DNA of 64,000 nucleotides from Mycobacterium sp. DL592 (GTDB lineage Bacteria; Actinomycetota; Actinomycetes; Mycobacteriales; Mycobacteriaceae). The stretch spans positions 1,272,349 through 1,336,348 of the forward strand of contig NZ_CP050192.1 of NCBI RefSeq assembly GCF_011694515.1, given 5' to 3'. Positions within the stretch are counted from its first letter, which is position 1. Every line of letters begins with the position of its first letter. Both the position numbers and the translations under genes were made by a program. Below the pieces are notes generated by a model. It saw only the letters and a program-made list of their open reading frames with translations, did not search any database and had not been told where the DNA came from. Shown here piece by piece: positions 47,953-64,000 of the stretch.

Positions 47953-47980
47953 TTTAGGCCCGTCTACCATGTGGTACGGT
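47953..47980 (+). promoter_or_regulatory. Weak candidate promoter of the atp operon
   Basis: TTTAGG (47953-47958) and TACGGT (47975-47980) with a 16-bp spacer, in the 233-base gap before atpI. The match to the consensus is poor; the gap itself has no gene. Confidence 0.25.
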
Positions 47981-48177
47981 GCTGGCAGAACCCGAAAGAA
48001 ACCTCGCGGGTTGCCGGCCCCCGGCCCGTCGGATTCACCTCCGATGAGCCGATCTATGACCGACAAAGGGAGCTCCCCTTGGGTGATTCCAGTGCGCCTT
48101 TCGCCGTCCGATACGCTCGGCGGGCCACGTAAGAATCGCTCGAACAGCTCTCGACAACGCAAGATTGAGGTGAACCT

Positions 48178-48645
48178 GTGACGACGCCAGCGCAAGATGC
48201 GCCGTTGGTGTTTCCGTCCGTTGCCTTCCGGCCCGTTCGGCTGCTTGCGATCTGCTGCGCTCTGACCATCCTCGCTGTCGGTCTGGCCGCCTTCGCGGGC
48301 CACATCATGTACGGCGTGTTCTTCGGTATCGGGCTGGCTCTCGGTCTGCTCAACGCCGTCCTTGTCCAGCGTTCGGTGGAGTCGATCACCGCAGGCGACC
48401 ATCCGCTCAAGCGCAAGATGGCGCTGAACTCCGCCACCCGGCTGCTGATCATCAGCGCCATCGGCCTGGCGATCGCGTTCTCGTTCCGGCCGACGGGCCT
48501 CGGCGTGCTGTTCGGGTTGGCGTTGTTCCAGGTTTTGCTTGTTTTGAGTACTGCGCTACCTGTGTGGAAGAAGATTCGCACGGGTGAAGACAGTGACGTT
48601 GTAGCCGCGGGGTCGGGCACCCCCGAAGAAGCATCGAAGGATTGA
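48178..48645 (+). CDS. atpI: ATP synthase protein I-like membrane protein (AtpI)
   Basis: A 155-residue protein with about four hydrophobic helices ([40 protein letters not shown], and two later ones) and charged ends. Position directly before atpB and its size identify it as the AtpI/Rv1303 equivalent, which is thought to assist assembly of the c ring. Start GTG 48178 after GAGGTGAACC. Confidence 0.88.
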   Translation: MTTPAQDAPLVFPSVAFRPVRLLAICCALTILAVGLAAFAGHIMYGVFFGIGLALGLLNAVLVQRSVESITAGDHPLKRKMALNSATRLLIISAIGLAIAFSFRPTGLGVLFGLALFQVLLVLSTALPVWKKIRTGEDSDVVAAGSGTPEEASKD

Positions 48646-48652
48646 GCACACC

Positions 48653-49408
48653 ATGAGTGAACGAATCCTGGCCGAGGGCGCCATCGAGGTCGGTCATCAC
48701 ACCACCGCCACCTGGCTCGGAATGACGGTGAACGTCGACACCATCCTGGCCACCGCCGTCGCCGCCGTCATCGTCATCGCGCTGGCGTTCTTCCTGCGGG
48801 CCAAGGTCACCTCGACCGGTGTGCCCAGCGGTGTCCAGCTGTTCTGGGAGGCGCTGACCACCCAGATGCGCGGCCAGATCGAGCAGGCCATCGGTATGAA
48901 GGTCGCCCCGTTCGTGCTGCCGCTGGCCGTCGCGCTGTTCGTCTTCATCCTCATCGCGAACTGGATCTCGGTGCTGCCGGTGCAGTACGGCACGGCCAAC
49001 GGGGGGACAGGCGAGTTGCTCAAACCGCCCGCCGCCGACATCAACTTCGTGCTCGCCCTCGCGCTGTTCGTGTTCCTCTGCTACCACGCCGCAGGCATCT
49101 GGCGGCGCGGCCTGCTGGGTCACCCGGTCAAGCTGCTCAAGGGTCACGTCGCGTTCCTGGCGCCGATCAACCTGGTCGAGGAAATCGCGAAGCCGATCTC
49201 GCTGTCTCTCCGACTTTTCGGCAACATCTTCGCCGGCGGCATCATGGTCGCGCTGATCGCGCTGTTCCCGCCGTACATCATGTGGGCGCCGAACGCCATC
49301 TGGAAGACCTTCGACCTCTTCGTCGGCCTCATCCAGGCGTTCATCTTCGCCCTGCTGACAATCCTGTACTTCAGCCAGTCCATGGAACTGGATGAGGAGC
49401 ACCACTAA
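48653..49408 (+). CDS. atpB: ATP synthase F0 subunit a
   Basis: A 251-residue membrane subunit forming the proton half-channels. The essential arginine lies in [17 protein letters not shown] (about residue 184), and the C-terminal helix [20 protein letters not shown] is the other conserved segment. Begins 7 bases after atpI. Confidence 0.97.
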   Translation: MSERILAEGAIEVGHHTTATWLGMTVNVDTILATAVAAVIVIALAFFLRAKVTSTGVPSGVQLFWEALTTQMRGQIEQAIGMKVAPFVLPLAVALFVFILIANWISVLPVQYGTANGGTGELLKPPAADINFVLALALFVFLCYHAAGIWRRGLLGHPVKLLKGHVAFLAPINLVEEIAKPISLSLRLFGNIFAGGIMVALIALFPPYIMWAPNAIWKTFDLFVGLIQAFIFALLTILYFSQSMELDEEHH

Positions 49409-49476
49409 ATAGACGTGTTCGACCCCCGAACCACCCACAGCCTGGTAGGAGTCCTACCAGCAATCAAGGAGGATAG

Positions 49477-49734
<258 letters not shown>

Positions 49735-49739
49735 CCGGC

Positions 49740-50255
49740 ATGGGGGAGCACAGCGTCACCTTGTTGGCGGCTGAGGAAGGCGGCGGCACGTCGAACTTCC
49801 TCATCCCCAACGGCACCTTCTTCTTCGTGCTGGCCATCTTCTTGATCGTGCTCGGCGTGATCGGCAAGTTCGTCGTGCCGCCGATCCAGAAGGTGCTCGG
49901 TGAGCGCGAGGCGATGGTCGTCAAGACCACCGAGGACAACCGCAAGGCCGCCGAGCAGGAGGCCGCCGCCGACTCCGATTACCAGAAGGAGTTGCAGGCG
50001 GCCCGTACCGAGGCGGCGGGTATCCGCGATGAGGCTCGGGCCGAGGGTCGCAAGATCCTCGACGAGATGCGTGGCCGCGCCAGCGAAGAGGCAGCGGGCA
50101 CGCTTCAGGACGCGTCCGAGCAGCTCAAGCTGCAAAGCGACGCGATCGCGGCGGACCTGAGGTCCTCGGTGGAAAACCTCTCGACAACGCTGGCCAGCCG
50201 GGTCCTCGGTGTCGAGGTGTCCACTACGGCGGCGTCGACGGCGTCGGGACGGTAG
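49740..50255 (+). CDS. atpF: ATP synthase F0 subunit b
   Basis: A 171-residue stator subunit. One N-terminal membrane helix ([20 protein letters not shown]) is followed by a long charged coiled coil and the C-terminal [10 protein letters not shown]. The sequence and length match mycobacterial AtpF. It pairs with the b' part of the fused AtpH that follows 4 bases later. Confidence 0.96.
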   Translation: MGEHSVTLLAAEEGGGTSNFLIPNGTFFFVLAIFLIVLGVIGKFVVPPIQKVLGEREAMVVKTTEDNRKAAEQEAAADSDYQKELQAARTEAAGIRDEARAEGRKILDEMRGRASEEAAGTLQDASEQLKLQSDAIAADLRSSVENLSTTLASRVLGVEVSTTAASTASGR

Positions 50256-50259
50256 GAGA

Positions 50260-51591
50260 ATGTCAACCTTCATCGGACAGCTCATCGGCTTCCTGGTCAT
50301 CGTCTGGATCATCTGGCGCTACGTGGTGCCGCCGGTCCGGACCATGATGGCCAACCAGCGGGAAGCGGTGCGCAACCAGCTCGACGAGAGCGCCGCGGCG
50401 GCCGAGCGACTGGCTGATGCCGACAAGCATCACGCCGAGCGGATCGCCGAGGCCAAGGCCGAAGCCAAGCACATCGTCGACGAGGCGCGTGCCGATTCCG
50501 TGCGGATCGCCGAACAGCTTCGCGCACAGGCTGACGTCGAGGTCGAGAGGATCAAAGTCCAAGGCGGACAGCAGGTTGCGCTGTTGCGCACCCAGTTGAT
50601 CCGCCAGCTCCGTTCGGAGCTGGGCGCTGAGTCGATCCGCCGCGCCGGCGATCTGGTGCGTGCGCACATCGCCGACCCGCAGGCCCAGTCGGCGACCATC
50701 GACCGCTTCCTCGACGAGCTCGACTCGATGGCACCGGCGGCCTTCACGCCCGAAGTCTCCTCGGATCTGCGCTCGGCAAGCCGGGAAGCGCAGACCGCGG
50801 TGGTGGCGAAGTTCGACGCCGTCTCGTCCGGGCTGTCCGGTGACGCGTTGTCGACGTTGTCCGACGAGTTGGCCTCGGTGGCCAGCTTGCTTGTCGCCGA
50901 GCCGATCCTGTCTCGTCACCTCGCCGAGGCGACCGGTGAAGTAGAGGCCAAGAAGCAACTGCTTGCGCGTCTGCTGGCAGGCAAGGTCGGCGACACCACG
51001 CTGAGCCTGCTCGATTCCGCGGTGTCCGTGCGGTGGTCGCACACCTCCGACCTGGTCGACGCCGTCGAGCATGTCGCGCGGCTGAGCCTGCTGGTGCGCG
51101 CGGAGCGCGACAACCAGGCCGACGACGTCGAGGAGCAGCTGTTCCGGTTCAGCCGGATCCTCGACGCACGGCCGCAGCTGACCTCACTGCTCAGCGATTA
51201 CGCCAAGCCCGCCGAGGCCCGCGCCGACCTGGTCCGAAAGCTCATGAGCCAGGAGCACGGCGCTAACCCCACCGCGACGGCACTGCTGACTCAGACCGTG
51301 GGTCTACTTCGCGGCGAACGTGCCGACGAGGCGGTACTGAGGCTTGCTCAGTTGGCGGTCGCCCGCCGCGGCGAGATCGTCGCGCAGGTGAACGCGGCAA
51401 CCGATCTCAGCGATGCCCAGCGCACCCGCCTCACCCAGGTGCTCACCCGCATCTACAACCACCCAGTTTCGGTGCAGCTGAACATCGATCCCGATGTGCT
51501 GGGCGGCCTTTCGGTCGCCGTCGCCGACGAGGTGATCGACGGAACGCTGTCCTCCAGGCTGGCCGCAGCAGTCACCAAGCTGCCCGACTAG
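50260..51591 (+). CDS. atpH: ATP synthase fused b'-delta subunit
   Basis: A 443-residue fusion found in mycobacteria and close relatives. Residues 1-165 resemble subunit b: membrane helix [16 protein letters not shown] and a long coiled coil. An approximately 110-residue linker follows, then the delta subunit (from about 270) that caps F1 ([13 protein letters not shown], and near the end [31 protein letters not shown]). I start at ATG 50260 after GGTAGGAGA. Confidence 0.96.
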   Translation: MSTFIGQLIGFLVIVWIIWRYVVPPVRTMMANQREAVRNQLDESAAAAERLADADKHHAERIAEAKAEAKHIVDEARADSVRIAEQLRAQADVEVERIKVQGGQQVALLRTQLIRQLRSELGAESIRRAGDLVRAHIADPQAQSATIDRFLDELDSMAPAAFTPEVSSDLRSASREAQTAVVAKFDAVSSGLSGDALSTLSDELASVASLLVAEPILSRHLAEATGEVEAKKQLLARLLAGKVGDTTLSLLDSAVSVRWSHTSDLVDAVEHVARLSLLVRAERDNQADDVEEQLFRFSRILDARPQLTSLLSDYAKPAEARADLVRKLMSQEHGANPTATALLTQTVGLLRGERADEAVLRLAQLAVARRGEIVAQVNAATDLSDAQRTRLTQVLTRIYNHPVSVQLNIDPDVLGGLSVAVADEVIDGTLSSRLAAAVTKLPD

Positions 51592-51637
51592 CACGAACCA
51601 CCCCAGACCCAGAACAAAGGCAGGAAGACGAAAAGCC

Positions 51638-53281
51638 ATGGCAGAGTTGACAATCTCGGCTGACGACATCCAGGGCGCCATCCAGGATTACGTCTCTAGC
51701 TTCGAGGCGGACACCGGGCGCGAAGAGATCGGCACCGTCATCGATGCGGGCGACGGTATCGCCCACGTCGAGGGCCTGCCCTCGGTGATGACCCAGGAGC
51801 TGCTGGAGTTTCCCGGCGGCGTGCTGGGTGTGGCGCTCAACCTCGACGAGCACAGCGTCGGCGCGGTCATCCTCGGTGACTTCGAGAAGATCGAAGAGGG
51901 CCAGCAGGTCAAGCGCACCGGCGAGGTGCTCTCGGTGCCCGTCGGCGATGCCTTCCTCGGACGCGTGATCAACCCGCTCGGCCAGCCGATCGACGCCCAG
52001 GGCGACATCGAGGCCGAGACCCGGCGCGTGCTCGAGCTGCAGGCGCCCTCGGTGGTGCAGCGTCAGAGCGTCAGCGAGCCGCTGCAGACCGGCATCAAGG
52101 CCATCGACGCCATGACGCCCATCGGCCGCGGCCAGCGCCAGCTGATCATCGGCGACCGCAAGACCGGCAAGACCGCCGTCTGCGTCGACACCATCCTCAA
52201 CCAGCGTGAGGCGTGGGAGACCGGCGATCCCAAGCAGCAGGTGCGCTGCGTCTACGTCGCGATCGGCCAGAAGGGCTCGACCATCGCCAGCGTCAAGCGG
52301 GCGCTGGAAGAGGGTGGGGCGATGGAGTACACCACCATCGTCGCCGCCCCGGCATCCGACGCCGCCGGCTTCAAATGGCTGGCCCCCTACACCGGTTCGG
52401 CCATCGGCCAGCACTGGATGTACGCCGGCAAGCACGTGCTGATCGTGTTCGACGATCTGACCAAGCAGGCCGAGGCATACCGCGCCATCTCGCTGCTGCT
52501 GCGCCGCCCACCGGGCCGCGAGGCCTACCCGGGCGACGTGTTCTACCTGCACTCGCGCCTGCTGGAGCGTTGCGGCAAGCTGTCCGACGAGCTCGGCGGT
52601 GGTTCGATGACCGGCCTGCCGATCATCGAGACCAAGGCCAACGACATCTCGGCCTACATCCCCACCAACGTCATCTCGATCACCGACGGCCAGTGCTTCC
52701 TGGAGTCCGACCTGTTCAACCAGGGTGTGCGCCCGGCCGTCAACGTCGGTGTGTCGGTGTCGCGCGTGGGTGGCGCAGCCCAGATCAAGGCGATGAAAGA
52801 GGTCGCGGGAAGTCTGCGCCTGGACCTGTCGCAGTACCGCGAGCTGGAAGCATTCGCCGCCTTCGCCTCGGATCTGGATGCGGCCTCCAAGGCGCAGCTC
52901 GATCGCGGTGTACGCCTGGTGGAGTTGCTCAAGCAGCCGCAGTACAGCCCGCTGGCGGTCGAGGATCAGGTCGTGGCGATCTTCCTCGGCACCAAGGGTC
53001 ACTTGGATTCCGTTCCGGCCGAAGATGTTTCGCGGTTCGAGTCGGAATTCCTCGAGCACGTCAAGGCCAGCCACGCCGACATCCTGACCGGTATCAAGGA
53101 GTCCAAGAAGCTCTCCGAGGAGGCCGAGGAGTCACTGGTTTCGGTGATCAATGACTTCAAGAAGGGCTTCCTGACCTCTGACGGCAGCTCGGTCGTCGTC
53201 GAAGACGCTGAGGCGCTCGATCCGGAGGACCTGGAGAAGGAATCGGTCAAGGTCCGCAAGCCGGCGCCCAAGAAGGCCTAG
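51638..53281 (+). CDS. atpA: ATP synthase F1 subunit alpha
   Basis: A 547-residue non-catalytic nucleotide-binding subunit. P-loop [10 protein letters not shown] (about 172), the arginine-finger region [17 protein letters not shown], and [16 protein letters not shown]. The C-terminal extension after about 510 ([21 protein letters not shown] and a basic end) is the mycobacteria-specific tail implicated in suppressing ATP hydrolysis. Confidence 0.98.
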   Translation: MAELTISADDIQGAIQDYVSSFEADTGREEIGTVIDAGDGIAHVEGLPSVMTQELLEFPGGVLGVALNLDEHSVGAVILGDFEKIEEGQQVKRTGEVLSVPVGDAFLGRVINPLGQPIDAQGDIEAETRRVLELQAPSVVQRQSVSEPLQTGIKAIDAMTPIGRGQRQLIIGDRKTGKTAVCVDTILNQREAWETGDPKQQVRCVYVAIGQKGSTIASVKRALEEGGAMEYTTIVAAPASDAAGFKWLAPYTGSAIGQHWMYAGKHVLIVFDDLTKQAEAYRAISLLLRRPPGREAYPGDVFYLHSRLLERCGKLSDELGGGSMTGLPIIETKANDISAYIPTNVISITDGQCFLESDLFNQGVRPAVNVGVSVSRVGGAAQIKAMKEVAGSLRLDLSQYRELEAFAAFASDLDAASKAQLDRGVRLVELLKQPQYSPLAVEDQVVAIFLGTKGHLDSVPAEDVSRFESEFLEHVKASHADILTGIKESKKLSEEAEESLVSVINDFKKGFLTSDGSSVVVEDAEALDPEDLEKESVKVRKPAPKKA

Positions 53282-53288
53282 GTAACCA

Positions 53289-54212
53289 ATGGCAGCCACA
53301 CTGCGCGAACTACGCGGACGTATCAAATCCGCCTCGTCGATCAAGAAGATCACGAAGGCTCAGGAGCTGATCGCCACGTCGCGGATCGCCAAGGCGCAGG
53401 CCCGGGTCGATGCGGCCCGGCCCTACGCCGCCCAGATCACCAGCATGCTCACCGAGCTCGCCGGCGCCAGCGCGCTGGATCACCCGCTGCTCGTCGAGCG
53501 GCCGGAGCCCAAGCGGGCCGGTGTGCTGGTGGTGTCCTCGGACCGCGGTCTGTGCGGTGGTTACAACGCCAACGTGCTGCGCCGGGCGGAGGAGCTGTTC
53601 TCGCTGCTGCGCGACCAGGGTAAGACGCCGGTCGTCTATGTCGTCGGCCGTAAGGCGCTGGGGTACTACAGCTTCCGGCAGCGCAAGGTCATCGAATCGT
53701 GGACTGGCTTTTCCGAGCGGCCGACGTACGACGACGCCAAGCGGATCGCCGACACCCTGGTGACGGCCTTCCTGTCCGGCGCCGACGACGACGGTGACGA
53801 TCCGGGTGCCGACGGCATCCTCGGCGTCGACGAGCTGCACATCGTGTCCACTGAGTTCCGGTCGATGCTCTCGCAGACCGCCCAGGCGCTGCGGATCGCG
53901 CCGATGGTCGTCGAGTACGTCGGTGAGGTCGAGACCGGACCGCACACCCTGTACTCGTTCGAGCCGGACGCCGAGACGCTGTTCGACTCGTTGCTGCCCC
54001 GCTACATCGCGACACGCGTGTACGCGGCGCTGCTGGAGGCGGCCGCGTCGGAGTCGGCTTCCCGGCGCCGGGCCATGAAGTCGGCGACCGACAACGCCGA
54101 CGAACTGATCAAGGGGCTCACGCTGGCGGCCAACCGCGAACGCCAGGCCCAGATCACCCAGGAAATCAGCGAAATCGTCGGTGGCGCCAACGCGCTGGCC
54201 GACGCGAAATAG
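53289..54212 (+). CDS. atpG: ATP synthase F1 subunit gamma
   Basis: A 307-residue rotor subunit with terminal coiled-coil helices ([21 protein letters not shown] at the start; QARITQEI-like segment at the end). It contains the mycobacterial polar loop insertion [14 protein letters not shown] (about 163-176), absent from E. coli gamma and known as a drug-target and regulatory feature. Confidence 0.97.
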   Translation: MAATLRELRGRIKSASSIKKITKAQELIATSRIAKAQARVDAARPYAAQITSMLTELAGASALDHPLLVERPEPKRAGVLVVSSDRGLCGGYNANVLRRAEELFSLLRDQGKTPVVYVVGRKALGYYSFRQRKVIESWTGFSERPTYDDAKRIADTLVTAFLSGADDDGDDPGADGILGVDELHIVSTEFRSMLSQTAQALRIAPMVVEYVGEVETGPHTLYSFEPDAETLFDSLLPRYIATRVYAALLEAAASESASRRRAMKSATDNADELIKGLTLAANRERQAQITQEISEIVGGANALADAK

Positions 54213-54221
54213 TCCACGTAG

Positions 54222-55664
<1,443 letters not shown>

Positions 55665-55697
55665 TTCGCCCGACGACGAGCCGAAAGGTGATGTGAG

Positions 55698-56063
55698 ATG
55701 GCCGAATTGGACGTCGACATCGTCGCCGTCGAGCGCAAGATCTGGTCGGGTAAGGCGACTTTCGTCTTCACCCGCACCACATCGGGTGAGATCGGCATCC
55801 TGCCCCGCCACATCCCGCTGGTCGCCCAGTTGGTCGACGACGCGATGGTTCGGGTCGAGCGTGACGGTGAGGACGATCTGCGGATCGCCGTCGACGGCGG
55901 CTACCTGTCGGTGACCGAGACCGGTGTCACCATCCTCGCCGAGTCCGCTGAGTTCGAGTCCGAGATCGACGCCGACGCCGCCAAGGCGGATGCCGCCAGC
56001 GACGATCCCGAGACCGCGGCTCGCGGCAGGGCCCGGCTGCGGGCCGTCGGCCAACTCGACTAG
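55698..56063 (+). CDS. atpC: ATP synthase F1 subunit epsilon
   Basis: A 121-residue subunit: the beta-sandwich domain ([55 protein letters not shown]) with a short C-terminal helical part, shorter than in E. coli as is usual for mycobacteria. Last structural gene of the atp operon. Confidence 0.96.
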   Translation: MAELDVDIVAVERKIWSGKATFVFTRTTSGEIGILPRHIPLVAQLVDDAMVRVERDGEDDLRIAVDGGYLSVTETGVTILAESAEFESEIDADAAKADAASDDPETAARGRARLRAVGQLD

Positions 56064-56080
56064 ACCGGGAACAGCGACCG

Positions 56081-56524
56081 ATGAGCGCGCCGATGATTGT
56101 CATGGCCGCGCTCAGCACTGTGCTGTTGCTCGTCGTCGTCGCGCTGAGCTACCGGCTGTGGAAGCTGCGCCAGGGCGGTACCGCGGCGATCCTGCGCGAC
56201 ATTCCCGCGGTCGGCGGCCACGGCTGGCGGCACGGCGTGATCCGCTACCGCGGTGACGAGGCCCGGTTCTATCGGCTGTCGTCGCTGCGTTGGTGGCCGG
56301 ACCGCAGGCTCGGCCGACCCGGCCTCGAGGTCATTTCCCGGCGCGGGCCGCGCGGCGACGAGTTCGACATCATGACCGAAGAGATCGTGGTACTCGAACT
56401 GCACGACATCACCGCCGAACGACGCCGCGGATATGAGATCGCCCTGGACCGGGGCGCGTTGACGGCCTTCCTGTCCTGGGTCGAGTCGCGGCCGTCGCCG
56501 CGGTCGCGGCGCCGAGCCGTCTGA
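56081..56524 (+). CDS. DUF2550 membrane protein (Rv1312-like)
   Basis: A 147-residue protein with one N-terminal membrane helix (IVMAALSTVLLLVVVALSY) and a soluble domain with GWRHGVIRYRGDEARFYRL and RRGYEIALDRGALTAFLSW. The position after atpC and these motifs match Rv1312. Function is unknown; co-transcription with the atp operon is likely (17 bases apart). Confidence 0.88.
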   Translation: MSAPMIVMAALSTVLLLVVVALSYRLWKLRQGGTAAILRDIPAVGGHGWRHGVIRYRGDEARFYRLSSLRWWPDRRLGRPGLEVISRRGPRGDEFDIMTEEIVVLELHDITAERRRGYEIALDRGALTAFLSWVESRPSPRSRRRAV

Positions 56525-56525
56525 C

Positions 56526-57119
56526 CTATGTCTTCTGCGGCCGCTCGGCGTCGGCCCCGCCCGGCTGCCAGAGCACGTCGCCGTCGGGGTTCGCCACCCG
56601 CGACAGGATGAACAGCAGATCCGAGAGCCGGTTGAGGTAGCGGGCCGGCAGCGGACTGACCGTGTCGGGGTAGGCCTTCACCGCGATCCAGGCGGACCGC
56701 TCAGCGCGTCGTGTCACTGTCCGCGCCACGTGGAGCAGGGCTGAGAGTGCCGTGCCGCCGGGCAGGATGAACGAGTTCAGCGCCGGCAGGTCCTCGTTGT
56801 AGTGGTCGCACCACGCTTCGAGGCGATCGATATAGGGCGCGGTGATGCGGAGCGGCGGGTATTCGGGGTTCTCGACGACCGGTGTCGACAGGTCCGCACC
56901 GGCGTCGAACAGGTCGTTCTGGATCTGGATCAGGACCTTGCGCAGATCCTCGTCGGGTTGCCCGACAGCCACCGCCACGCCGAGCGCCGCGTTGGCCTCG
57001 TCGCAGTCCGCGTAGGCGATCAGGCGCGGATCGCTCTTCTCCACGCGTGAGAAATCACTCAGCCCGGACGTCCCGTCGTCACCGGTACGGGTATAGATGC
57101 GGGTCAAGTGGACTGCCAT
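56526..57119 (-). CDS. PduO-type ATP:cob(I)alamin adenosyltransferase
   Basis: A 197-residue trimeric enzyme transferring the adenosyl group of ATP to cob(I)alamin to make coenzyme B12 for methylmalonyl-CoA mutase and similar enzymes. ATP-binding N-terminus [15 protein letters not shown], then [38 protein letters not shown] (conserved RT..RRAER) and [13 protein letters not shown]. Corresponds to Rv1314c. No cobalamin riboswitch is visible upstream. Confidence 0.93.
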   Translation of the reverse strand: MAVHLTRIYTRTGDDGTSGLSDFSRVEKSDPRLIAYADCDEANAALGVAVAVGQPDEDLRKVLIQIQNDLFDAGADLSTPVVENPEYPPLRITAPYIDRLEAWCDHYNEDLPALNSFILPGGTALSALLHVARTVTRRAERSAWIAVKAYPDTVSPLPARYLNRLSDLLFILSRVANPDGDVLWQPGGADAERPQKT

Positions 57120-57179
57120 AGCGCAACGGTACCGGCGGCTGTCCCGGCGAACAGCGTTGGCTCCACTAAACTCAGCCCC

Positions 57180-58433
57180 GTGGGCGAGCGTTTCGTGGTG
57201 ACCGGCGGCAACCGGCTGTCGGGTGAGGTCGCGGTAGGCGGCGCCAAGAACAGCGTCCTGAAACTGATGGCCGCCAGCCTGCTGGCCGAGGGCACCACGA
57301 CGATCACCAATTGCCCGGACATTCTCGACGTTCCGCTGATGGCCGAAGTCCTGCGTGGGCTAGGCGCCAACGTCGAGCTCGACGGTTCGGTCGTGCGGAT
57401 CACCTCGCCTGAGGAGCCCAAGTACGAGGCCGATTTCGCCGCTGTGCGGCAGTTCCGGGCGTCGGTCTGCGTGTTGGGTCCGCTGGTGGGCCGGTGCAAG
57501 CGGGCCAGAGTGGCGTTGCCCGGCGGTGACGCGATCGGATCGCGCCCGCTCGACATGCACCAGTCGGGCCTGCGTCAGCTCGGCGCCGAGTGCAACATCG
57601 AGCACGGCTGCGTTGTCGCCTCGGCTGACCATCTGCGCGGCGCGGAGATCCAGTTGGAGTTCCCGTCCGTCGGGGCGACCGAGAACATCCTGATGGCCGC
57701 GGTCCTCGCTGAGGGCGTGACCACCATCCACAACGCCGCGCGGGAACCCGACGTGGTCGACCTGTGCGAGATGCTCAATCAGATGGGCGCCCAGGTCGAG
57801 GGCGCCGGGACCTCGACGTTGACGATCAACGGGGTGCCCAAGCTGTATCCGACCGAGCACCGGGTGATCGGTGACCGGATCGTGGCGGCGACGTGGGGCA
57901 TCGCTGCCGCGATGACCCGGGGTGACATCTCGGTCACCGGCGTCGATCCCGCCCACCTGCAGTTGGTGTTGCACAAGTTGCACGACACCGGTGCGACGGT
58001 CACCCAGAGCGACGACGGGTTCCGCATCGTCCAGTACGACCGCCCGAAGGCCTGCAATGTGGCGACGCTGCCGTTCCCGGGATTCCCGACGGACCTGCAG
58101 CCGATGGCGATCGCGCTGGCGGCGATCGCCGATGGAACGTCGATGATCACCGAGAACGTCTTCGAGGCGCGCTTCCGGTTTGTCGAGGAGATGATCCGGC
58201 TCGGCGCCGACGCGCGGACTGACGGCCACCACGCGGTGGTGCGGGGTCTTCCGCAGCTGTCGAGCGCGCCGGTGTGGTGCTCCGATATCCGGGCCGGCGC
58301 AGGTCTGGTGCTCGCCGGCCTGGTGGCCGACGGCGAGACCGAAGTGCACGACGTGTTCCACATCGACCGTGGTTATCCGCTGTTTGTGGAGAATCTGGCC
58401 AGGCTAGGTGCGGAGATCGAAAGAGTCGTGTAG
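57180..58433 (+). CDS. murA: UDP-N-acetylglucosamine 1-carboxyvinyltransferase
   Basis: A 417-residue enolpyruvyl transferase starting peptidoglycan synthesis. Start GTG 57180 ([17 protein letters not shown]) matches the M. tuberculosis N-terminus. Active-site loop [16 protein letters not shown] has Asp117 where E. coli has the fosfomycin-alkylated Cys115, the basis of intrinsic mycobacterial fosfomycin resistance. The gene lies directly upstream of the rRNA operon, defining it as rrnA. Confidence 0.98.
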   Translation: MGERFVVTGGNRLSGEVAVGGAKNSVLKLMAASLLAEGTTTITNCPDILDVPLMAEVLRGLGANVELDGSVVRITSPEEPKYEADFAAVRQFRASVCVLGPLVGRCKRARVALPGGDAIGSRPLDMHQSGLRQLGAECNIEHGCVVASADHLRGAEIQLEFPSVGATENILMAAVLAEGVTTIHNAAREPDVVDLCEMLNQMGAQVEGAGTSTLTINGVPKLYPTEHRVIGDRIVAATWGIAAAMTRGDISVTGVDPAHLQLVLHKLHDTGATVTQSDDGFRIVQYDRPKACNVATLPFPGFPTDLQPMAIALAAIADGTSMITENVFEARFRFVEEMIRLGADARTDGHHAVVRGLPQLSSAPVWCSDIRAGAGLVLAGLVADGETEVHDVFHIDRGYPLFVENLARLGAEIERVV

Positions 58434-58486
58434 TGTGGGCGGTCGGCCAGCTGCGCTGGGCCCAGGAATGGGATGGCAGCAGCAAT

Positions 58487-58516
58487 TTGACGGCCGACTC
58501 TAAGATGAAGTAAGCT
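58487..58516 (+). promoter_or_regulatory. rRNA operon promoter
   Basis: TTGACG (58487-58492), 18-bp spacer, TAAGCT (58511-58516). It is the only good sigma-A-type promoter in the 289 bases between murA and the 16S gene. Further promoters may lie inside murA. Confidence 0.7.
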
Positions 58517-58551
58517 GGCAGGGTTGCCTGCTCGCGGGTTTCATCGCGGGT

Positions 58552-58575
58552 GTGTTGTTTGAGAACTCAATAGTG
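58552..58575 (+). promoter_or_regulatory. rRNA leader boxA-type antitermination signal
   Basis: TGTTGTTTGAGAACTCAATAG is the conserved mycobacterial rrn leader segment that includes boxA and is thought to load the Nus antitermination complex. The rest of the leader up to 58722 is T-rich and takes part in pre-rRNA processing stems. Confidence 0.65.
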
Positions 58576-58722
58576 TGTTTGGTGGTTTTTGTTTGTTGTT
58601 TGTTTTTTGCCATGCCTTTAATCCCCCGGTTGGGGTGTGGTGTTTGTGATGCCAGTTTTTGGTGTCTTTTTGTTAGGTCAGGCTTGTTCTGATTCGAATT
58701 CACCTGTCTTTGGATGGGTTGT

Positions 58723-63770
<5,048 letters not shown>

Positions 63771-63882
63771 CCCAACAAAACCACGGTGTTGTAGGACACA
63801 TTGCCTCGCAACCACAACCACACACATCACTGCACCCCACCACCAAAACACAATTTTCACACTCACAAACGAGTGAATAAAG

Positions 63883-63997
63883 TTACGGCGGCCATAGCGG
63901 CAGGGAAACGCCCGGACCCATCCCGAACCCGGAAGCTAAGCCTGCCAGCGCCGATGATACTACCCAACCCGGGTGGAAAAGTAGGACACCGCCGAAC
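63883..63997 (+). rRNA. rrf: 5S ribosomal RNA
   Basis: About 115 nt, TTACGGCGGCCATAGCGGC to GGACACCGCCGAA, with complementary ends GGCGGC/GCCGCC-type and the conserved AAACGCCCGG and GAAGCTAAGCC blocks. Complete just before the window ends. Confidence 0.95.
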
Positions 63998-64000
63998 ACA

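Noticed and set aside
57120..57179. Cobalamin riboswitch before the PduO-type adenosyltransferase
   Set aside because: Only about 60 bases separate the divergent genes and no B12-box-like sequence is present.

Overview
The window is a stretch of a rapidly growing Mycobacterium (Mycolicibacterium) chromosome. Three things point there. The first is high GC and mycobacterial gene order matching the M. tuberculosis Rv1285-Rv1315 block (cysD-cysNC ... argS-lysA-hom-thrC-thrB-rho-rpmE-prfA-prmC-sua5-wecA-atpIBEFHAGDC-DUF2550-PduO-murA-rrs). The second is the mycobacteria-specific b/delta fusion AtpH. The third is a 16S rRNA with the short helix-18 form of rapid growers. From memory the variable region resembles the M. 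mucogenicum/M. phocaicum group, but this is only an impression.

Layout. 1-3505: sulfate activation (cysD 3' end, cysNC, cysQ) and a cysteine hydrolase. 3506-7516: three tandem genes for secreted low-complexity-tail proteins, each preceded by the same 11-bp-spaced TCTCAGG direct repeat next to a TANNNT -10, with near-identical terminators after the first two. 7536-14013: an Rrf2 regulator with a perfect palindrome in front, a TDT/SLAC1-type transporter, several oxidoreductase-type genes (VOC, LLM/F420, lactate monooxygenase, FMN-binding), a frameshifted MFS transporter and an unlisted 49-codon gene. 14057-15846: a cytochrome P450 and a hemophore-like secreted protein with a terminator.

15927-31201 is the accessory core. 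A KstR-like operator precedes an operon of PUFA-synthase (Pfa)-type genes: a PfaD-like enoyl reductase; a 2186-residue KS-AT-ACP-ACP-ACP-KR-DH protein; and a KS-CLF-AT protein. The last gene loses its native reading near 28265 and runs straight into the antisense of a PGRS-type glycine-repeat gene, which has itself lost its 3' end. Both genes therefore stop at one breakpoint, which is either a deletion/inversion or a misassembly. A second secreted beta-solenoid-like repeat protein follows, then tRNA-Arg(CCG).

31672-58433 is conserved housekeeping: argS, the lysine/threonine operon, rho, a DUF3298-like lipoprotein, a divergent tetR/fadD pair, rpmE, translation termination and modification genes, WecA, the complete ATP synthase operon, a cobalamin adenosyltransferase and murA (with Asp117 in place of the fosfomycin-target Cys). 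58487-64000 is the rrnA operon (promoter, leader, 16S, tRNA-free spacer, 23S, 5S).

The most unusual content is the Pfa-like secondary lipid synthase, its truncation, and the shared regulatory elements of the secreted-protein triplet.
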